The position numbers and the translations under genes were made by a program. From contig NW_025062477.1 of NCBI RefSeq assembly GCF_000002995.4, positions 6,172,649 to 6,236,648 on the forward strand: DNA of 64,000 nt, given 5' to 3'. Source of the stretch: Brugia malayi (lineage: Eukaryota; Nematoda; Chromadorea; Rhabditida; Onchocercidae). The notes under the pieces are model-generated. The model had not been told where the DNA came from and did not search any database. It saw only the letters and a list, made by a program, of their open reading frames with translations. Positions 37,203-50,867 of this stretch are shown here, one piece after another (position 1 is the stretch's first letter; every line of letters starts with the position of its first letter).

Positions 37203-40200
37203 TTAAAGATCAGTATCAAACCATAAAGGACTTCGATTATTGGTCTGATAAGGTGGAGGATGTTGCCATGACTGAGGATGATCTAGCTGTTCCATTTCTG
37301 AGGAATGGTACATTTCAGCAAAAAGCTCCGGTTCTAGACCATCATGCATCCATTCTTCACCACTGTTTATTACACTTTCAATTTCTGTGTCCAGTTCTCC
37401 ACGATACATCATTGGTTTATCAAATTGAAGATTTTTTAACACACCAGACGCATATGTTGCTATAAATAGAAGCTATATTTTGGACCGGCTTCTGATTCAT
37501 TTCATCTCAACAAAATCAGGCAACAGTTCTCGACCTATTCTAGGTTTTTTTTTTTTCTTAAACCTACAATTAATTAATACTCAGCATCAGTACGATGTCT
37601 CAGGTTACATTCTGAAGGTATAAACTGGAAATAGCAGTTATTTATCACTTTATCATTTACTACTTATGATTGTTATCTATATGAGTTGCTACCGACGTAG
37701 ACAGGAAACGTTAAATATTGTTATAAACAAATTATCTATTTCTAATTTGGAACGAAACCTACAAATTGCTCTGTGCTTGGAATGTAATGCATCAACAAGT
37801 ACAGGCGTTGGTCCATACATATCTAACTGCCGTGCACCTTCTGGAGTCTTTGAGAGTTGGTAAAGAAGTCCAAGAAGTTCACGTTGTAACAATTCATCAT
37901 CATTTGCGTATATTTCTTCCCATGAAAGCAGCTGAAAAATTTTTTTTTTCGAATTAGGAGAAAGCTGAGCTTATAATACACACAAAATTAAATCACATGT
38001 GAGTAAAACCCAACTTTGCAAAAATTATGTTAAATAAATATTTTGAATAAAAAACAAACAAAAGAGCAAAATGTCTAACTTTGATGAGCATGTCAACAAA
38101 CGGATGGTCACGAAGCATAAGATCGGCTGACTGAGGATCATTTCCAAGCTGATGTAATGCTGAGACGGCACCTTCAACCAATTCACGCATTGCCACACCA
38201 TCTGCTAGTGCGTCCGGATCCTGACGGAGCTGGGTACCAGCTCGTCCCAAAACATCCACTGCTAGAGTAACTACTGATTCTCCTTTTGATGTTTTCTCCT
38301 GCAAACTCAATTTTCATATCTAAAAAATAAATAGGAATGGCGCAGAAAGTTTCAATTATTGAAGGCGAATGAAAAGCAAATTTTCCTTAAATTCACCACA
38401 ACTCAATGATACATACATGGGTTAGGGGATGCAAGTTAGCAGGCAGAAGTGCAAGATTCCGGACAAGTCCGAGAGCTGCTTTCACAACTGGTGCTCGCAT
38501 TGATGAAATTAATTCCAAAATAACAGGCAAAGTTTGTGATAAGCGAATATCACTTTGTGCCTGTGACGCCAGTGGATGTCGAGCAGTACAATGCCTCAAT
38601 GCACAAAGCGTTGGCTCTGTGACCTCCTCAACTGTCGAAAACCGTTCAAGTGCACTACATAAAGCATCCATTCCTCTAAAATGTAAGCAAATGTAAGCTA
38701 TACTTCTATTTTTTGTTTTTCAACAAAAAGAATCAACACTTTAAAGCAAAAACCTCTCAATAGCAGGTCTAAAATTAATACAATAAAATCAATTAACCTG
38801 TTGAAACATAAGGTTTGTTTGTTACGGATATTGTTGCAGGTTAAATTTGACAGAATGCCAGCAGCACATGCACTTGTTGATTCTTCACCAGTGGCAACGA
38901 TATGAATTAAACTGATAATCAGAGGTCCTAAGCTGCTTTCATTAGCGGCTGCATCTGATAAATTGCGAATAGCGCATAAAATGGCAAACTGAGTTCTATC
39001 ATCGACGTTATCAATGAAATCACCCAAAACATTCAGTATTCCTAAAAGTGAAAATGAAATAATCAATGAAAGGAAACTGAATGTACCAACAGATGATTCC
39101 TCTGTCAATTTAATACAGTTGAGCAGTTTTATACATCTAATATAGAATTTTAAACAATTAGTTCCGAATTACAACTCACATTATTATAACAACGTCAAAA
39201 GAGGTGGTACTTCGTACCACCTAATTATAAAATGACTCATTACGAATATGAAATAACATAGGAAAGCGTGAAACAACTCACTATGAACAAAATTCTTACC
39301 AAGAGAAATGAGCGCGGCTTTGTTTTGTGGGCACACTGAGAGCGCTCGAATGCAGCGCACCGCAGTATAAACAAGTTTTGGATAATGACGATGTGTATCT
39401 AAAAGACCGATTAACGATGATGGACCACTTAAGGAAAGAAATAAGAGTTTGCTTTGCGGATTGTCCAGTAACAAAAGATAGAGAGAATCTGCCAATAGTG
39501 CCAAAAAACGTGGATTATTTTCCCGTAGAAGTGGTGTCATCGCTTCCAAACCTCCACATGCTCTTGTTTCCTGCAAATAGATTCGAAGAGAAAACAAGAA
39601 AGATTTAATGGAATGTTTTTATTCTCGACAACAGGAAGAGTTTAATTATAAAGTCCTTATTTTGTTAAATATAACGTCTTTGTTTTAAATAAAAAGGAGA
39701 AAAGAAACTGACCTCCTTTGCATAGTCCATGAAAAGAACCAGATTATGAAGCGTAGTAATGGCATAGTAACGAATAGGATCCAATGGAATGCCAAGCATT
39801 CGAACTAACTCCGGAATACCACCAGAACGGAATATTTGCATACGTCCTTCTGCATGTTCTGAGATATGTGAAAGAGCACCAAGTGCATCTCTTCGTATAG
39901 TGTCATTTTCCAATCTGAAATGTCCTTTATAATCAACCAACTCTATTTTTTTTTTTTTTTTTTTGTAAATCTCTAGCCATTTTGAATCGTAACAATATCA
40001 AACAATATTTACACAAAAATCAATTCTACAAAAATCAATAATAAGACCTGGCAATACTGCACAAAGCATTTACAAGAGTTGCATTTGAAGCTATTGCATT
40101 CACGGATTTGCTTTCACGAGATAACATATGCACCATATGAACAGCTCGCATAATCACTGTCTATAATACTTACTTATATTTTAAAAACCTAATTCTGACA

Positions 40201-42425
40201 GTTGAATCTTAAAATGAGGAACTTTTCCTTTATCAAATACTTAAGCTATTCCCGGTGTGAAGTAGTTCACAAAGATGCACTAAATGGAGTGGCAGGCCAT
40301 CCCAGTATTAAGCACTAAAAATAATACAGAATGAATCAAATAGTTTGTTTTATTTAGCAATTAATCATTCATTCATTTCTAGTATCAACAATATCAGCAG
40401 ATAAAAATGTTGGACAAAAAACGGTCAGTCAAAAATAAGTGTTTCATTTGATGCAGAACTAATTCCTGTATTGTTGAAATTACTAATATTAGAATGCATG
40501 GTTAGGTAAATCCGATCTAATGGGTTTATTCTTCTTTTTTCTTGTTAATGACTTATAAACTGCTCATTTCAACTTTATTACAGTTTGAGGAAATGAAGTT
40601 GGACAAAAAAAGAGCTGGACAAATTTAAATAAGTTGTGGAATAATTCGAGATATTAACAATGCGTCTGACCCAGAAATTGTCTGACAGCTTACAAACGTG
40701 TAAAGCAATGGCAATTAAAGAAGTCAAGCGACTGAAGTATTGAAAATGAAAAATAATTATCTTCAATGGCCAGCCGATAGCAACTCTGGAAGCTGATTTT
40801 ACATTTAGCTATAAACTAACTGGAAATCATAAGTTATTTTGAAATGATTTCTTCTATGATTTGACAGAACAGCAAAAATCTATGACAATAAAACTGAACT
40901 GCATCAATAACAACGACAACTCACTTAATAGTTAGGATGAAAAAAACTTTGCAAATTTGAGAATAAAACTTGAACAAAAAAAGACCATAACCACTATTTG
41001 AAGACAAATATAGATTCTAAGATATTAGCAATATCTGAGAAGTGAGCTTAGCAAATCAATTATATGTAACGAAAGTGCTTAACTTATATAGCTAACAATC
41101 AACGCTTCAAAAGCTGAACGATTACGCATAATGTTTTATCATTTTTATATTCACCTATCCTCTCGTCACCGATTATCATTTCCTCAAACAATTTAGCAAT
41201 ATTTTCAGACATATGAGTACGATGTAGCAAAAAAATCCCAGAAAAGAGCAGTGTTCACAGATCTCTAGACTAAGAAATAACCACTTTTAAGGCGAAATGT
41301 TTTGATTGTAAGATGTATTTTGACTGTAATTATAATAACTTGAAATTCATGGTTAGGGATTATACTTGCTTTTGTGATTAATTTAACGATTTCATTTCGC
41401 ATAATTCAGTTTAGATTATATTACTTTGGATAAGATAATGTTTCCGTTTCTACAATAAGGAGATTTCAAACATAAAAAGTCCTTCGTATAAATAACTGAC
41501 TTCATCTTTATCCGCAAGTAATTTTACGAGTTCCGGAATTGCTTTTGTCGTTAATTCTGCTTCATCCTGAAGACTGAGCAATTCCACAACTGCGGTTGTT
41601 AACAATTGGCTTGGTTCTGCTAGTTTTGAGACAATTGTTGAACGATGTGATGATGATCCCATGCCACTAGTTTTGTCAGGACATAAATCAGGAAACATTG
41701 CGGCACGGATGCGATCACTTCGCGTTTGTGCATAACTTTCATCTATTTCTGCAACAAATTCTGTTTCTTAAACTTTTCAAATCAAAAAGTTCTTTACGTT
41801 CTTCCATAAATTCTCATTATAAAATCCATAGGATTGTGATGCCATTTACTCACATAGCTATTCGGCAAGCAAATGCAGTAACTGACTGTCAGCAACAACT
41901 ATATGACATAGTGTCCCAACGGCTCTAATGGAACTCATTATGCCAACTATGCAAACACTCCAAAAAGTCTGACTATATCAACTTTTTTTTTCTAATTTAT
42001 TTTGAATATGTTACCGTCCATAATTGCTATTTACCATAATAAAGACAAAAATGGACCTTTTAAAGACCTTTTAAAAATAGACCTTTTTAAATATTTGAAG
42101 AAAAACAAGAACAGGTACAATCTAAAAAGTATACTTGATAAGTAGGAAGACAGTATTCCACTATTTTAAACTTCGTTAGTTATAACTAAAATACACAGTT
42201 TGTTCTCGTTCTCATTGTGAACATGCCTATGTCAGACAGCCAATTTTTTGCTACTAATATATTCCCCCAAATCTTCAACATAAATAACCATTTCATTGTG
42301 TAACACTTTTTTAAACAGTATGTCATTTTACCTCTAAATATTACATAAGCATTATTTGTTTCGGAATCGCTGCTGAGCAAAGGTGACAAATTATAATCCA
42401 AACGTGAAGCATTGCCATTCTCCAT
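37203..42425 (-). CDS. hmp-2: HMP-2 type beta-catenin (armadillo)
   Basis: HMP-2 links cadherin HMR-1 to alpha-catenin HMP-1 at epithelial junctions. 691 residues. Exons: 42332-42425, 41501-41748, 40048-40160, 39713-39914, 39300-39570, 38798-39041, 38417-38675, 38080-38298, 37763-37931, 37203-37459. The N-terminus has the alpha-catenin-binding type segment RSDRIRAAMFPD and no DSGxxS phosphodegron. Armadillo repeats follow, e.g. RRDALGALSHISEHAEGR, IFRSGGIPELVRMLG, YYAITTLHNL, CIRALSVCPQNKAALISLG, IRNLSDAAANESSLGPL, CAAGILSNLTCNNIRNKQT, VEEVTEPTLCALRHCTARH. The tail carries DGLEPELFAEMY and ends WFDTDL, a class I PDZ ligand as in other beta-catenins. These features match C. elegans HMP-2 better than BAR-1, WRM-1 or SYS-1. 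An acceptor (tttttttcag) at about 42442 lies 16 bp before the ATG. Confidence 0.96.
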
Positions 42426-44631
42426 TTTTATCTTTTATTTTCTGAAAAAAAAAAAAAAAAAAAAAAAAACTGAATTACATTTACGAAAAAATACTCTGCG
42501 ATTGTACATCACATGGCACTTTCGTTGCCTTCAAATCCGATTTGTTTGAAAACAAAATTTCAATGGTTAACACTGACATATATCTTGCCACTACCTCAGC
42601 ATGCAAAAATGCAACACTGGAAATTATTCTAAATAATTAAAGCCACAAATCAACGATAACCAATGGCTACTCATCTAATAATCACCAATTTCTAGGACAG
42701 TTAAGTACCTACTTCAGTTATCAAACCCAATCCTTAACCTTACAGCAGCTCTGTCATATTTCACGGCGGCCGTGAGAAGTGACAAGTCGAGAGCAGTCTA
42801 TTGGCTTCGGTTAATGTTCTTCCTGTCACGTCTCTATTATTTCCCGGGCAATACTTACCAGTTTTGAGCTCTTTCGATTTCTCATTGTTTGCTGACGATT
42901 AATTAATTAGTTCTACCACAATTAATTATTAAATTATAATGTTTTTATTAAATTACAATTATCATTATTCCTTTCTTATTTTGATTATTAAATTATGATC
43001 AATTATTACTTCTTTCTATTTTCTAAGTAAAATTAATAAAAGGAACAGCGACGATTTCTCCATTTTTAACGAGGCCTACTAATAGAGGACCAGTAATAAA
43101 TGTTCCGAAAATTTTCAAATTAAAATGAAAAAGATGAAATGAAAAAATGGAGAGCTTTATGTTGTAAATGTTTTTTGAAGGTTTTTGTAAATTAAGTTCT
43201 ATGTATAAATATCTTCAAATGTTCGTTAAAAGTTTTTTCTAAAATTAAATTTATACTAAATAGCTCAAAATTTTAGTTTCTTTCCTCCTAAAACTTAATG
43301 ATTATGACGATTAATTATCTTTAAATGTTATAAAATGTGTATTTATTCAAACAGATATAAATTATAGGGAATAATTGGAAAAGCAAAGCAATGTGAATGA
43401 ATAACAATTATAGCAAGAGATTTCATTTTGATATCTTCAGCCATAAAATGGCACTCTCTTCATGTGCATCTCTTTCAGATTTCTAATTTAATGAAAGATT
43501 AAATTTTCGAGCACATCTGATGCTGTGTGAAAAAAAAAGAACGACGAATTTGTTAGGGCAAATAAAATACTTACTACTTATTGCTTTTATTCCTAAATTA
43601 AACTAGAGAGAAAAAACCTGAAAAAACCTTTTATTGTCACTATATTGATTCAAACTATAGTTTTGCTATTTTATTCCAATAATTAATTCTTTTATTCTAT
43701 GAACTTTGAAATAGAATTGAAATTTTTTTTTGCTCCATAAAAAAGTCATTCATTTTTCAATTAGTAGTATAGCTGTAAATTTTCCACTATATATATATAC
43801 AAGCATAAATTTAAATTTCAATTAACTTGACGACACGCTTTTGCCCTGTTTTTATTATGAAAGTAATTAATGATACCAATATATATCACATTGCGTCTAT
43901 TATCTATCCACTGCATATCACGCATGCATGACATGCAACTGTAGGTTTCCTTCCACATTCTATGCCTACCACACGGTAGTACAAACACTTCTGTTTCTCA
44001 GCTTGTCACTTACTACTATTTGCTCCACTTCTTTCTACTACTTGTTTCTTGCTGTTTCTTGCTTTACTACTTTGCTATTACTTGAAAGTTTGCTTTATTA
44101 CTTTGTTATTACTTGCTTTCAATAACTACTACTTGCTCAAAATTGCTACTATTTCAAATGATGTCAAATAGTTGAAGCAAGTTATAGCTAGCAGCTAATA
44201 GCAAGTGGCAGCAAATGCTGTAATTCTAAGCAGATACAAAGAGTTGAAATTGGAAGGTTAGATTTGATGGGCCACATAAATGAGACTCTAAAGGGCGCAT
44301 TTTTGAGGTGTAATTATGCTATACATTGGTTTAGTTCGTATGTAAAAGTAAGTCAGTTAATGATTAATTAAGTGATTAAGTGAGTTAGCTCAGTGTTTGA
44401 AGCACTTAAACCTTTTGAATTTTTAGAGTACTAACATATTGTAGGTGAAAAGGCGAAAGAAGTCGCATTTGTGTCATTTCAGCACAAAAAGAATGCTGCA
44501 TGAATTCTGTTTTATCTTAGTTCTATTCTGTCTTTTAAAATTTCCTTAAAATGTTAGTACGCAAATGAAGCCTTGTCTATTCTGTTATTTCTTTAACAAC
44601 TATTTGTGTGCCACCAGGAAGTGGTGATAGA
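42426..44631. promoter_or_regulatory. Divergent promoter region between hmp-2 and SNRK
   Basis: 2.2 kb between head-to-head start codons. Next to hmp-2 lies a poly-A/T tract (42446-42470) that doubles as the polypyrimidine tract of its probable trans-splice acceptor. The stretch 43940-44160 is a low-complexity patch of CTACTACTTGCTT-like words. No gene is supported; the frame at 43928-44125 lies entirely in the low-complexity patch. Confidence 0.6.
44617..44617 (+). other. Likely trans-splice acceptor for SNRK
   Basis: The tract ttgtgtgccaccag ends at 44617, 14 bp before the SNRK ATG, with no upstream coding exon. This suits spliced-leader addition. Confidence 0.45.
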
Positions 44632-47600
44632 ATGACAGATAAATCACAATTAGAACGGAAACCTTCACGAAGTATCAGTGATGCTCGAATCGCTGGACTT
44701 TACGATCTACAAAAAACCATAGGCAAAGGTCATTTCGCTGTAGTTAAATTGGCAAGTCATGTTTTCACGGGTGAAAAGGTTATTATTAATTTTTCATTTT
44801 TCTTTTATCATTTTTTCAAAGTATTTCACAGAATTGGACTATAAATATTCATATGATAAAATGGATGTTTCGGCATGTGTTTCAATCAAATTCGGCAAGC
44901 CTTTTATTACATTCCGCACCTTATTTATTAATTCGTTGTCATGCATATATTGGAACATTTTTAGGTAGCTGTGAAAGTGATTGATAAGACAAAATTTGAT
45001 TCCTCAATGGCATCTCATTTGATAAAAGAGGTGATCTTTGTTGACTTCTTTCGTAAAGGAATGTCTCTTCAGAAACTGTGTTCCTTGTTTTTAAAATTTC
45101 ATTATATTATTTCCATTGTTTTATTAAAGGTGTCGTTTGGTGCAGAAAGAATTACTTTAATGTGTCAAGTCTCATTTTATTTCGTTAATAGGAAGTTTTT
45201 TTTGTGCCTACATATGTATTGCAGGTTCGCTGTATGAAATTGGTGCAGCACCCAAATATAGTTCGTTTATATGAAGTTATCGATACACAAACGAAGTTGT
45301 TTTTAATTCTCGAATTAGGAGATTATGATATGTATGATTTTATCACAAAAAATGCTGATAAGGTGAACATTTAAAATTCGTGTCAACATAGTGTTTTCTA
45401 AAATACGGGTTACGGTGTGTGTGTGTGTGTGTGTGTTAAGAGTTGTAGCTTGATCAACTGGAGCAAATTATTTGTTTGAACATTAAACATCTTTTAGGGC
45501 TGTCCAGAAAGCGAAGCACAACAATATTTTTGCCAGATTATCAAAGCAATTGATTACTGTCATCAGTTGCATGTTGTTCATCGAGATCTAAAGGTACAAT
45601 AGCTTATGCATATTACCGGTAACTTTTGATTTCAACTAGTTTTTCTATCTGGAAAAAGTAACGAAAATGATATACCGATAACTGAAGTGAATAAATTATC
45701 ATTAAATGATTATCGCTAAATAAAATAATTAAATAGAATAACGAAATAAAAAATATTAATGATGATTGCAGCCTGAAAATGTAGTGTTCTTCGAACGTCT
45801 GGGCATGGTAAAATTGACGGATTTCGGATTCAGCAATAAATTTATTCCTGGCGAGCAACTTGAGACTGCGTGTGGTAGTTTAGCTTATTCAGCTCCAGAA
45901 ATCTTATTGGGGGATGCCTATGATGCTCCAGCCGTTGGTAAACTTCTCTCAGTTCATCAAGAAAAATATTAAGAAGATTTGCTAAATCTTATTCTATCAG
46001 TAGCAGATTTGTTTGAGCTATGGTATAGTGTAAGCAAAAAGAAAAAACTGGGACAAGTTTTATAAAAATCTTCAAAAAAAATAGTTTGTGTAGCATAACG
46101 TAGTTGAAATTCTAATAAACTATTTAATCTTATGAACAGTTCTAAAAACCTGCAATAACAAGTCCTGTTTATGGTAACTAATTAATTAAAAAGTTCCTTA
46201 TCACTGATTATATCACGAATTTTAGACGTATGGTCACTGGGAGTTATTTTATATATGTTGTTATGTGGTCGATTGCCATTCCAAGAAGCAAATGACTCGG
46301 AAACTTTGACAAAAATATTAGATTGCAAGTATTCTCTTCCAGATACACTTTCGCTACATGCTCGATAGTAAATTTTACTTTGGTTTAATAAAAATTTAAC
46401 ATTTTCTGCTTTAATGTTTCCATTACACTTTCTGACTGAGAAGCAGTTATACAAATGTTGTCCTTCCGCTATTATTGCATTTGTGAATTTGTTCACACTA
46501 TTCTTTTTAGTTCTTAACAGTAGTTTCTTAACAGTAGTTGTCTCATTAGTTATGATTTTGGAGGAAATATCATGACATGATGAACAGCTTTTTAGAAAAG
46601 CTTCTGTTTATTCATGCTGTAAAATATTGGGTTGCAGCCTCATATCAAGAATGTTAGTGAAAGATGTCCAAAAGCGCGCAGCGCTTAGCGAAATTATTAA
46701 CAGTTCGTGGGTGAAAGCTGGAGATCTCGGTCTTGCTCAGATTTTACCCTTGGTTGGTCGAGATGTGCTTCCGGAAAGTGCACATACTACAATTATTGAC
46801 CAAATGGTAGCTGGTGGTGTTGACACAGAAGAAAATATTCTGCGGTAAGTAGGTATTTCATATTAAATTACCTCTCTAACTATTGCTTGTAAAGAATATT
46901 TCTGTGAAGACTAATTTAAAACTTTTAAAGTTTTTAGCGTGTCATTTATCAATGAAAATTTGCAGATCGCTAGATAATGATGATTTTTCATACATTACTG
47001 CCACTTATTATTTACTTGCTGAAAGAGTTCTGGCATCTTATCGTGAAGAACGCGCCAGGAAAGCGCATGAGATTGAGCGTCCTTCATTGAGCGATTTACC
47101 AGCAGACTTTAAAAATTGTCCTGAAATAAGGTCTTTTACTTTTTTGATTCTTCAGCGTTGCTTTACTGGACTTAAATTGAAATAAATATTTTCCCTTAAG
47201 CGGTGAGGTTTTAAATTGTGTGATCAATTTTTGGATTCGGTTTTTATAATTGCGCAGATAACCATGTTTTATAGGGAAACGGTTGAAAAAAGTGATGAAG
47301 GGAGTATTTATAAAAGTCGAAGTCGATCCAATTCATGGCGTGGAAGCACTTCTGTTTCCCGATGGCCATGTACAATTTTGAAAGAAGAAAGTGAGGAAGA
47401 GTTGTCAACATATCATTGCGGTACATCTAGGCAGTCGTCAAGGTTTTTTTAATATATTCTTCCCATGCATTTCATGATTTTTTTTTTTTTTTTTGTAATG
47501 GTTGCAGACTGATAATTTCCCATCGTAATTCAAGGGGTATTTTCGATTCCTTTGGTCTAAATAATACACTCAGTTATTTGGTTCTTACTAATATTTGCAT

Positions 47601-50600
47601 GCTTTCTGCTAGATATTATTTACACTAAATTTAAAATATGTTCCTACAGGAAAATTGTAAATTCCAAAAACAATACATGACATTTATAACATTCTTATAT
47701 ATTGCAATCCGCATTGTCATTACAGATTCATCATTCATAATGTTTCACAGTGGTTCCTTGCATCTGATCTATTGTCGCAACTTTAGTAAAGTGGTTGTAG
47801 TCTTTAGAGATGCATATTTTATATTTTTAGGCACTCATCTTGCTCTGTGTCGATATTTCCTTCCAACTCTGGTTCACATGGACGAATATCACCTCAGGAC
47901 ATACAGGGTTTATTGGAATTATCACGATTGAACATCGCAGAAGGTAAAAGGCGAACACTTTCGCCGGATAGTCGTCTGAGCAGCCGAAGCTCTAGTCCAC
48001 CAAATTCAAGCGGTCGTGCAAGTCCTGGTATTTGTCAAGTTTGATCATTGTTTTGTATACGATCCTGAGCTATCGCTATCACTAATATAATTTGAATCAC
48101 TTTGTAGTTCTAATTTGCGATTTTCATATATAATGCTTTTCGATGAAAATTTAATTATTTAGCAGTCAGTCGATTGAAGGTTTCTTTCACTGGATCTGGT
48201 GGATTGCGGAAGTTGGGTTCATCGCCTCACCTACTTGGGATTTGTGAGGTATTTTTTTTTTCAAATATTTTATTTTTCTTCGTTAAGATCAAGTCAAATT
48301 TTTTCCCATTTAGAAAAATGTTCATCACAGAATTTTATCTTTAATTTTTATAGGAGACGGAAGAATATGAATTCGATAAAGGTGCAGAACAACGTCAAAC
48401 TGTAACTCGCCGTAGTATTTCTGGTGCATCGATTGTGCCTTTATCCGCATCTCGACTTTTTATTCAGCCGAAGGTATCATTTTTATAAGTTTCTATAACT
48501 GCAGAACTTAACTGAGGCACCTTTCTCGGCGGTTTAGCACTATCGAGTCATGGCAAGACGTATGTTCCAGAAGTTTCAAACAAGCCAAGAAAACTCCGCA
48601 ATGTTGTAGCAGACGATAACCAGGCACTTTGATGGATTCAATTGAATGGTGAGGAAACTGACATCTTTCGGGAGACTGATATCTAATCGTTTCTGATTTG
48701 TTATGAAATTTAAACAGTTTGAAATTTTAGGAAAAGTATTTTCTTCCCATTTCTCATCTGTACTAGTTTTGCCATTTCAGCTTGCTAAAGAAGATTCTCT
48801 GGGTGCAACTCTTACATATAGCAGTGTACGCATGATCAGGCGACGTCAAGCAATAGTGTCACCAGATATGGTTCAAAGGTATGAGCAGAGATCATCTTCA
48901 AGATATCATGCTGTAAAACCGCAACGGAGCACAAGGTTTGATTATTAACTCTAACGTCATTTGGTAGTGCAGCTACACTAGGTAAATAGAAATTTTGATT
49001 AATTTTGATATTGTAGTTCATCAAGTGAAACATCAGATGATGACAGCGAGAGACGATTGAATTTTCTGGCTTCCAAATATTGTTGTAATTATGGAAACCG
49101 ACGAGATAACGACGATGATCCATCAAAGGGTTGATTCCTGGAGGCCTTTTTTCCCTTGTATAATAGTCTATATTTTATGTATCGGCATTTTAATAAATTT
49201 TGGTGACTAACATCAGACGGGCACTTTACTTGACAATATTTTTCACTTAAATGAAGTAGTTCTTTTTTTAGAAGATTGTTGTCAACAACTAATTTAAAAT
49301 TTTCTGCCATCATTCAGGTAATGGCGGAGCATCAATTGGTCCAAGCAAGTCAGGAAATGAACTAGTTAGTGGAAATGCAATAAATACTTCTGATAATACT
49401 TCATGCAGTAATGATTGCCACTATTCTGGTATGTTTTGCATTTTTATATTAACTTAGTGATTATGGCTTGCTACATTGGTTTTACTTGGAAATTGTCGAC
49501 CTTCACTAATTGTCCCCCCCCAAAACTGGATATTATTGGATGTAAATTGAAGTCATAGTACTAACTATGATGAACTAATATCGATGTGTGACTTTAAGCT
49601 TTTTGCCGTCATTTTGCTCATTTTGATATGGAACCGTTTCGGCTTCTCATGCCGCGCAATTTTGACTAACAACTTGCTTTCATGCTCTACGTTTCATGAA
49701 CTGTTGACTTTTGATGTAATTCTACAATTCACGATAGTATTTCCAGAACAATCATCTCAATACCGCAGTTCGTTGGGCCTAAAACTTTTGGATATTACTC
49801 AGATGGCACCTACAATTTTACATCCTATTAAGGAAATGCAAGCAGTGCTTTTTCCTCACTCACTGTTTCCGAGGTTTTGCCTTGAATTTCTATTAAAAAA
49901 AAAGAAAAAAATTTTTAAATTCTGAGGTTTTTTTTGTGAATTTTGAGGTTGTTGCTTAGTCTTTATTAGTATTAGTCAATATGATTTCTGTATAAAGAAG
50001 TAAGCAGAAGTAGAATGTTAAGCAGAAAATTTAAGATGGTAATAACCATCTATTAATAACATAAATTATACTATAAGGAATGAATTCGTCTAGAAAAAAA
50101 AAAAAAAAATGAAAATGGAACTCAAGAGTAGGAGCATTTCTATTTACTTCCTTTGGTCAGTACATAAATTAGTGCACATTATTAAGTACTGTATTTTCTT
50201 TTCGGGTGGAAGATGATTAAAGAAGTAATAGCAAATTGGGTGGATTTCTCGTTTTTTATGTGGCCCGAACTAAAAAACAAATCGAACGTTCTGTCTTTAC
50301 CGGTAAGGCAATCCGATTTATATTAGAAAAATAGAACTATCGTGGTATATATTGATAATGTTCGTAATTATAAAGGTCCTTAACACTTCAACATCTTAGT
50401 TTAGTTATCTTAGATGAGGAAGGTTAGTTCCAAATAATTTAGTAAAAGTTCATTACTATTATGAATTTCCAAAGGATTGTAAGAGCAGTGACCATGTTTT
50501 CTATATTGTTATACAAGTTTTTGTATAGTTCTTTATTCACTTTTTTTGTATTTCTTTGTCACAATTGTCATACCACGTGTTTTAACGCCACTGATAGGCA

Positions 50601-50867
50601 AAGCGCTAGTAGATATTAATAGTTATGAAGTGTTGAGATGAAATGCATAAATATCGTAAAAGCTATCATTAGTCTTTTTTATAGTCTTTGATTGGAGAAG
50701 AGAATTATTCTTTCCCATGGACAAGTACAGATTCTGATTATTCATTGGATTGTGAAGTAGATTCCGCTCTCCTACTTAGTGACTGTGAAAGACCATGGAA
50801 GCAGCATATGCGAAGGAAATATTTTTTACCTCAAATTGAGGGATATATTGATTTTATTATTATGTAG
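44632..50867 (+). CDS. SNRK: SNRK, SNF1-related Ser/Thr protein kinase
   Basis: SNRK is an AMPK-related kinase activated by LKB1. 785 residues. Exons: 44632-44778, 44965-45030, 45225-45362, 45498-45593, 45772-45937, 46226-46367, 46638-46844, 46966-47130, 47275-47442, 47831-48027, 48163-48248, 48354-48473, 48781-48935, 49017-49129, 49318-49428, 49747-49844, 50685-50867. All kinase landmarks are present: glycine loop GKGHFAVVK (31-39), catalytic K53 in [18 protein letters not shown] (D147), DFG (D166), T-loop [13 protein letters not shown] and [40 protein letters not shown] and [19 protein letters not shown] are near-identical to vertebrate SNRK. A UBA-like segment ([14 protein letters not shown]) follows. 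Near residue 640 the tail keeps the vertebrate-like acidic motif SETSDDDSE. Exon 6 ends in codon TA|gtaaat, so its donor overlaps an in-frame TAG. The last two exons and stop are less certain, since the donor gca|gtgctt is weak. Confidence 0.94.
45415..45436. repeat. (GT)n microsatellite
   Basis: An uninterrupted GT run of 11 units in the SNRK intron after exon 3. Confidence 0.95.

Noticed and set aside
43928..44125. A hydrophobic plus-strand frame that could look like a membrane protein
   Set aside because: It is the translation of a low-complexity CTACTACTTGCTT patch rich in Leu, Phe and Tyr codons, with no further support.
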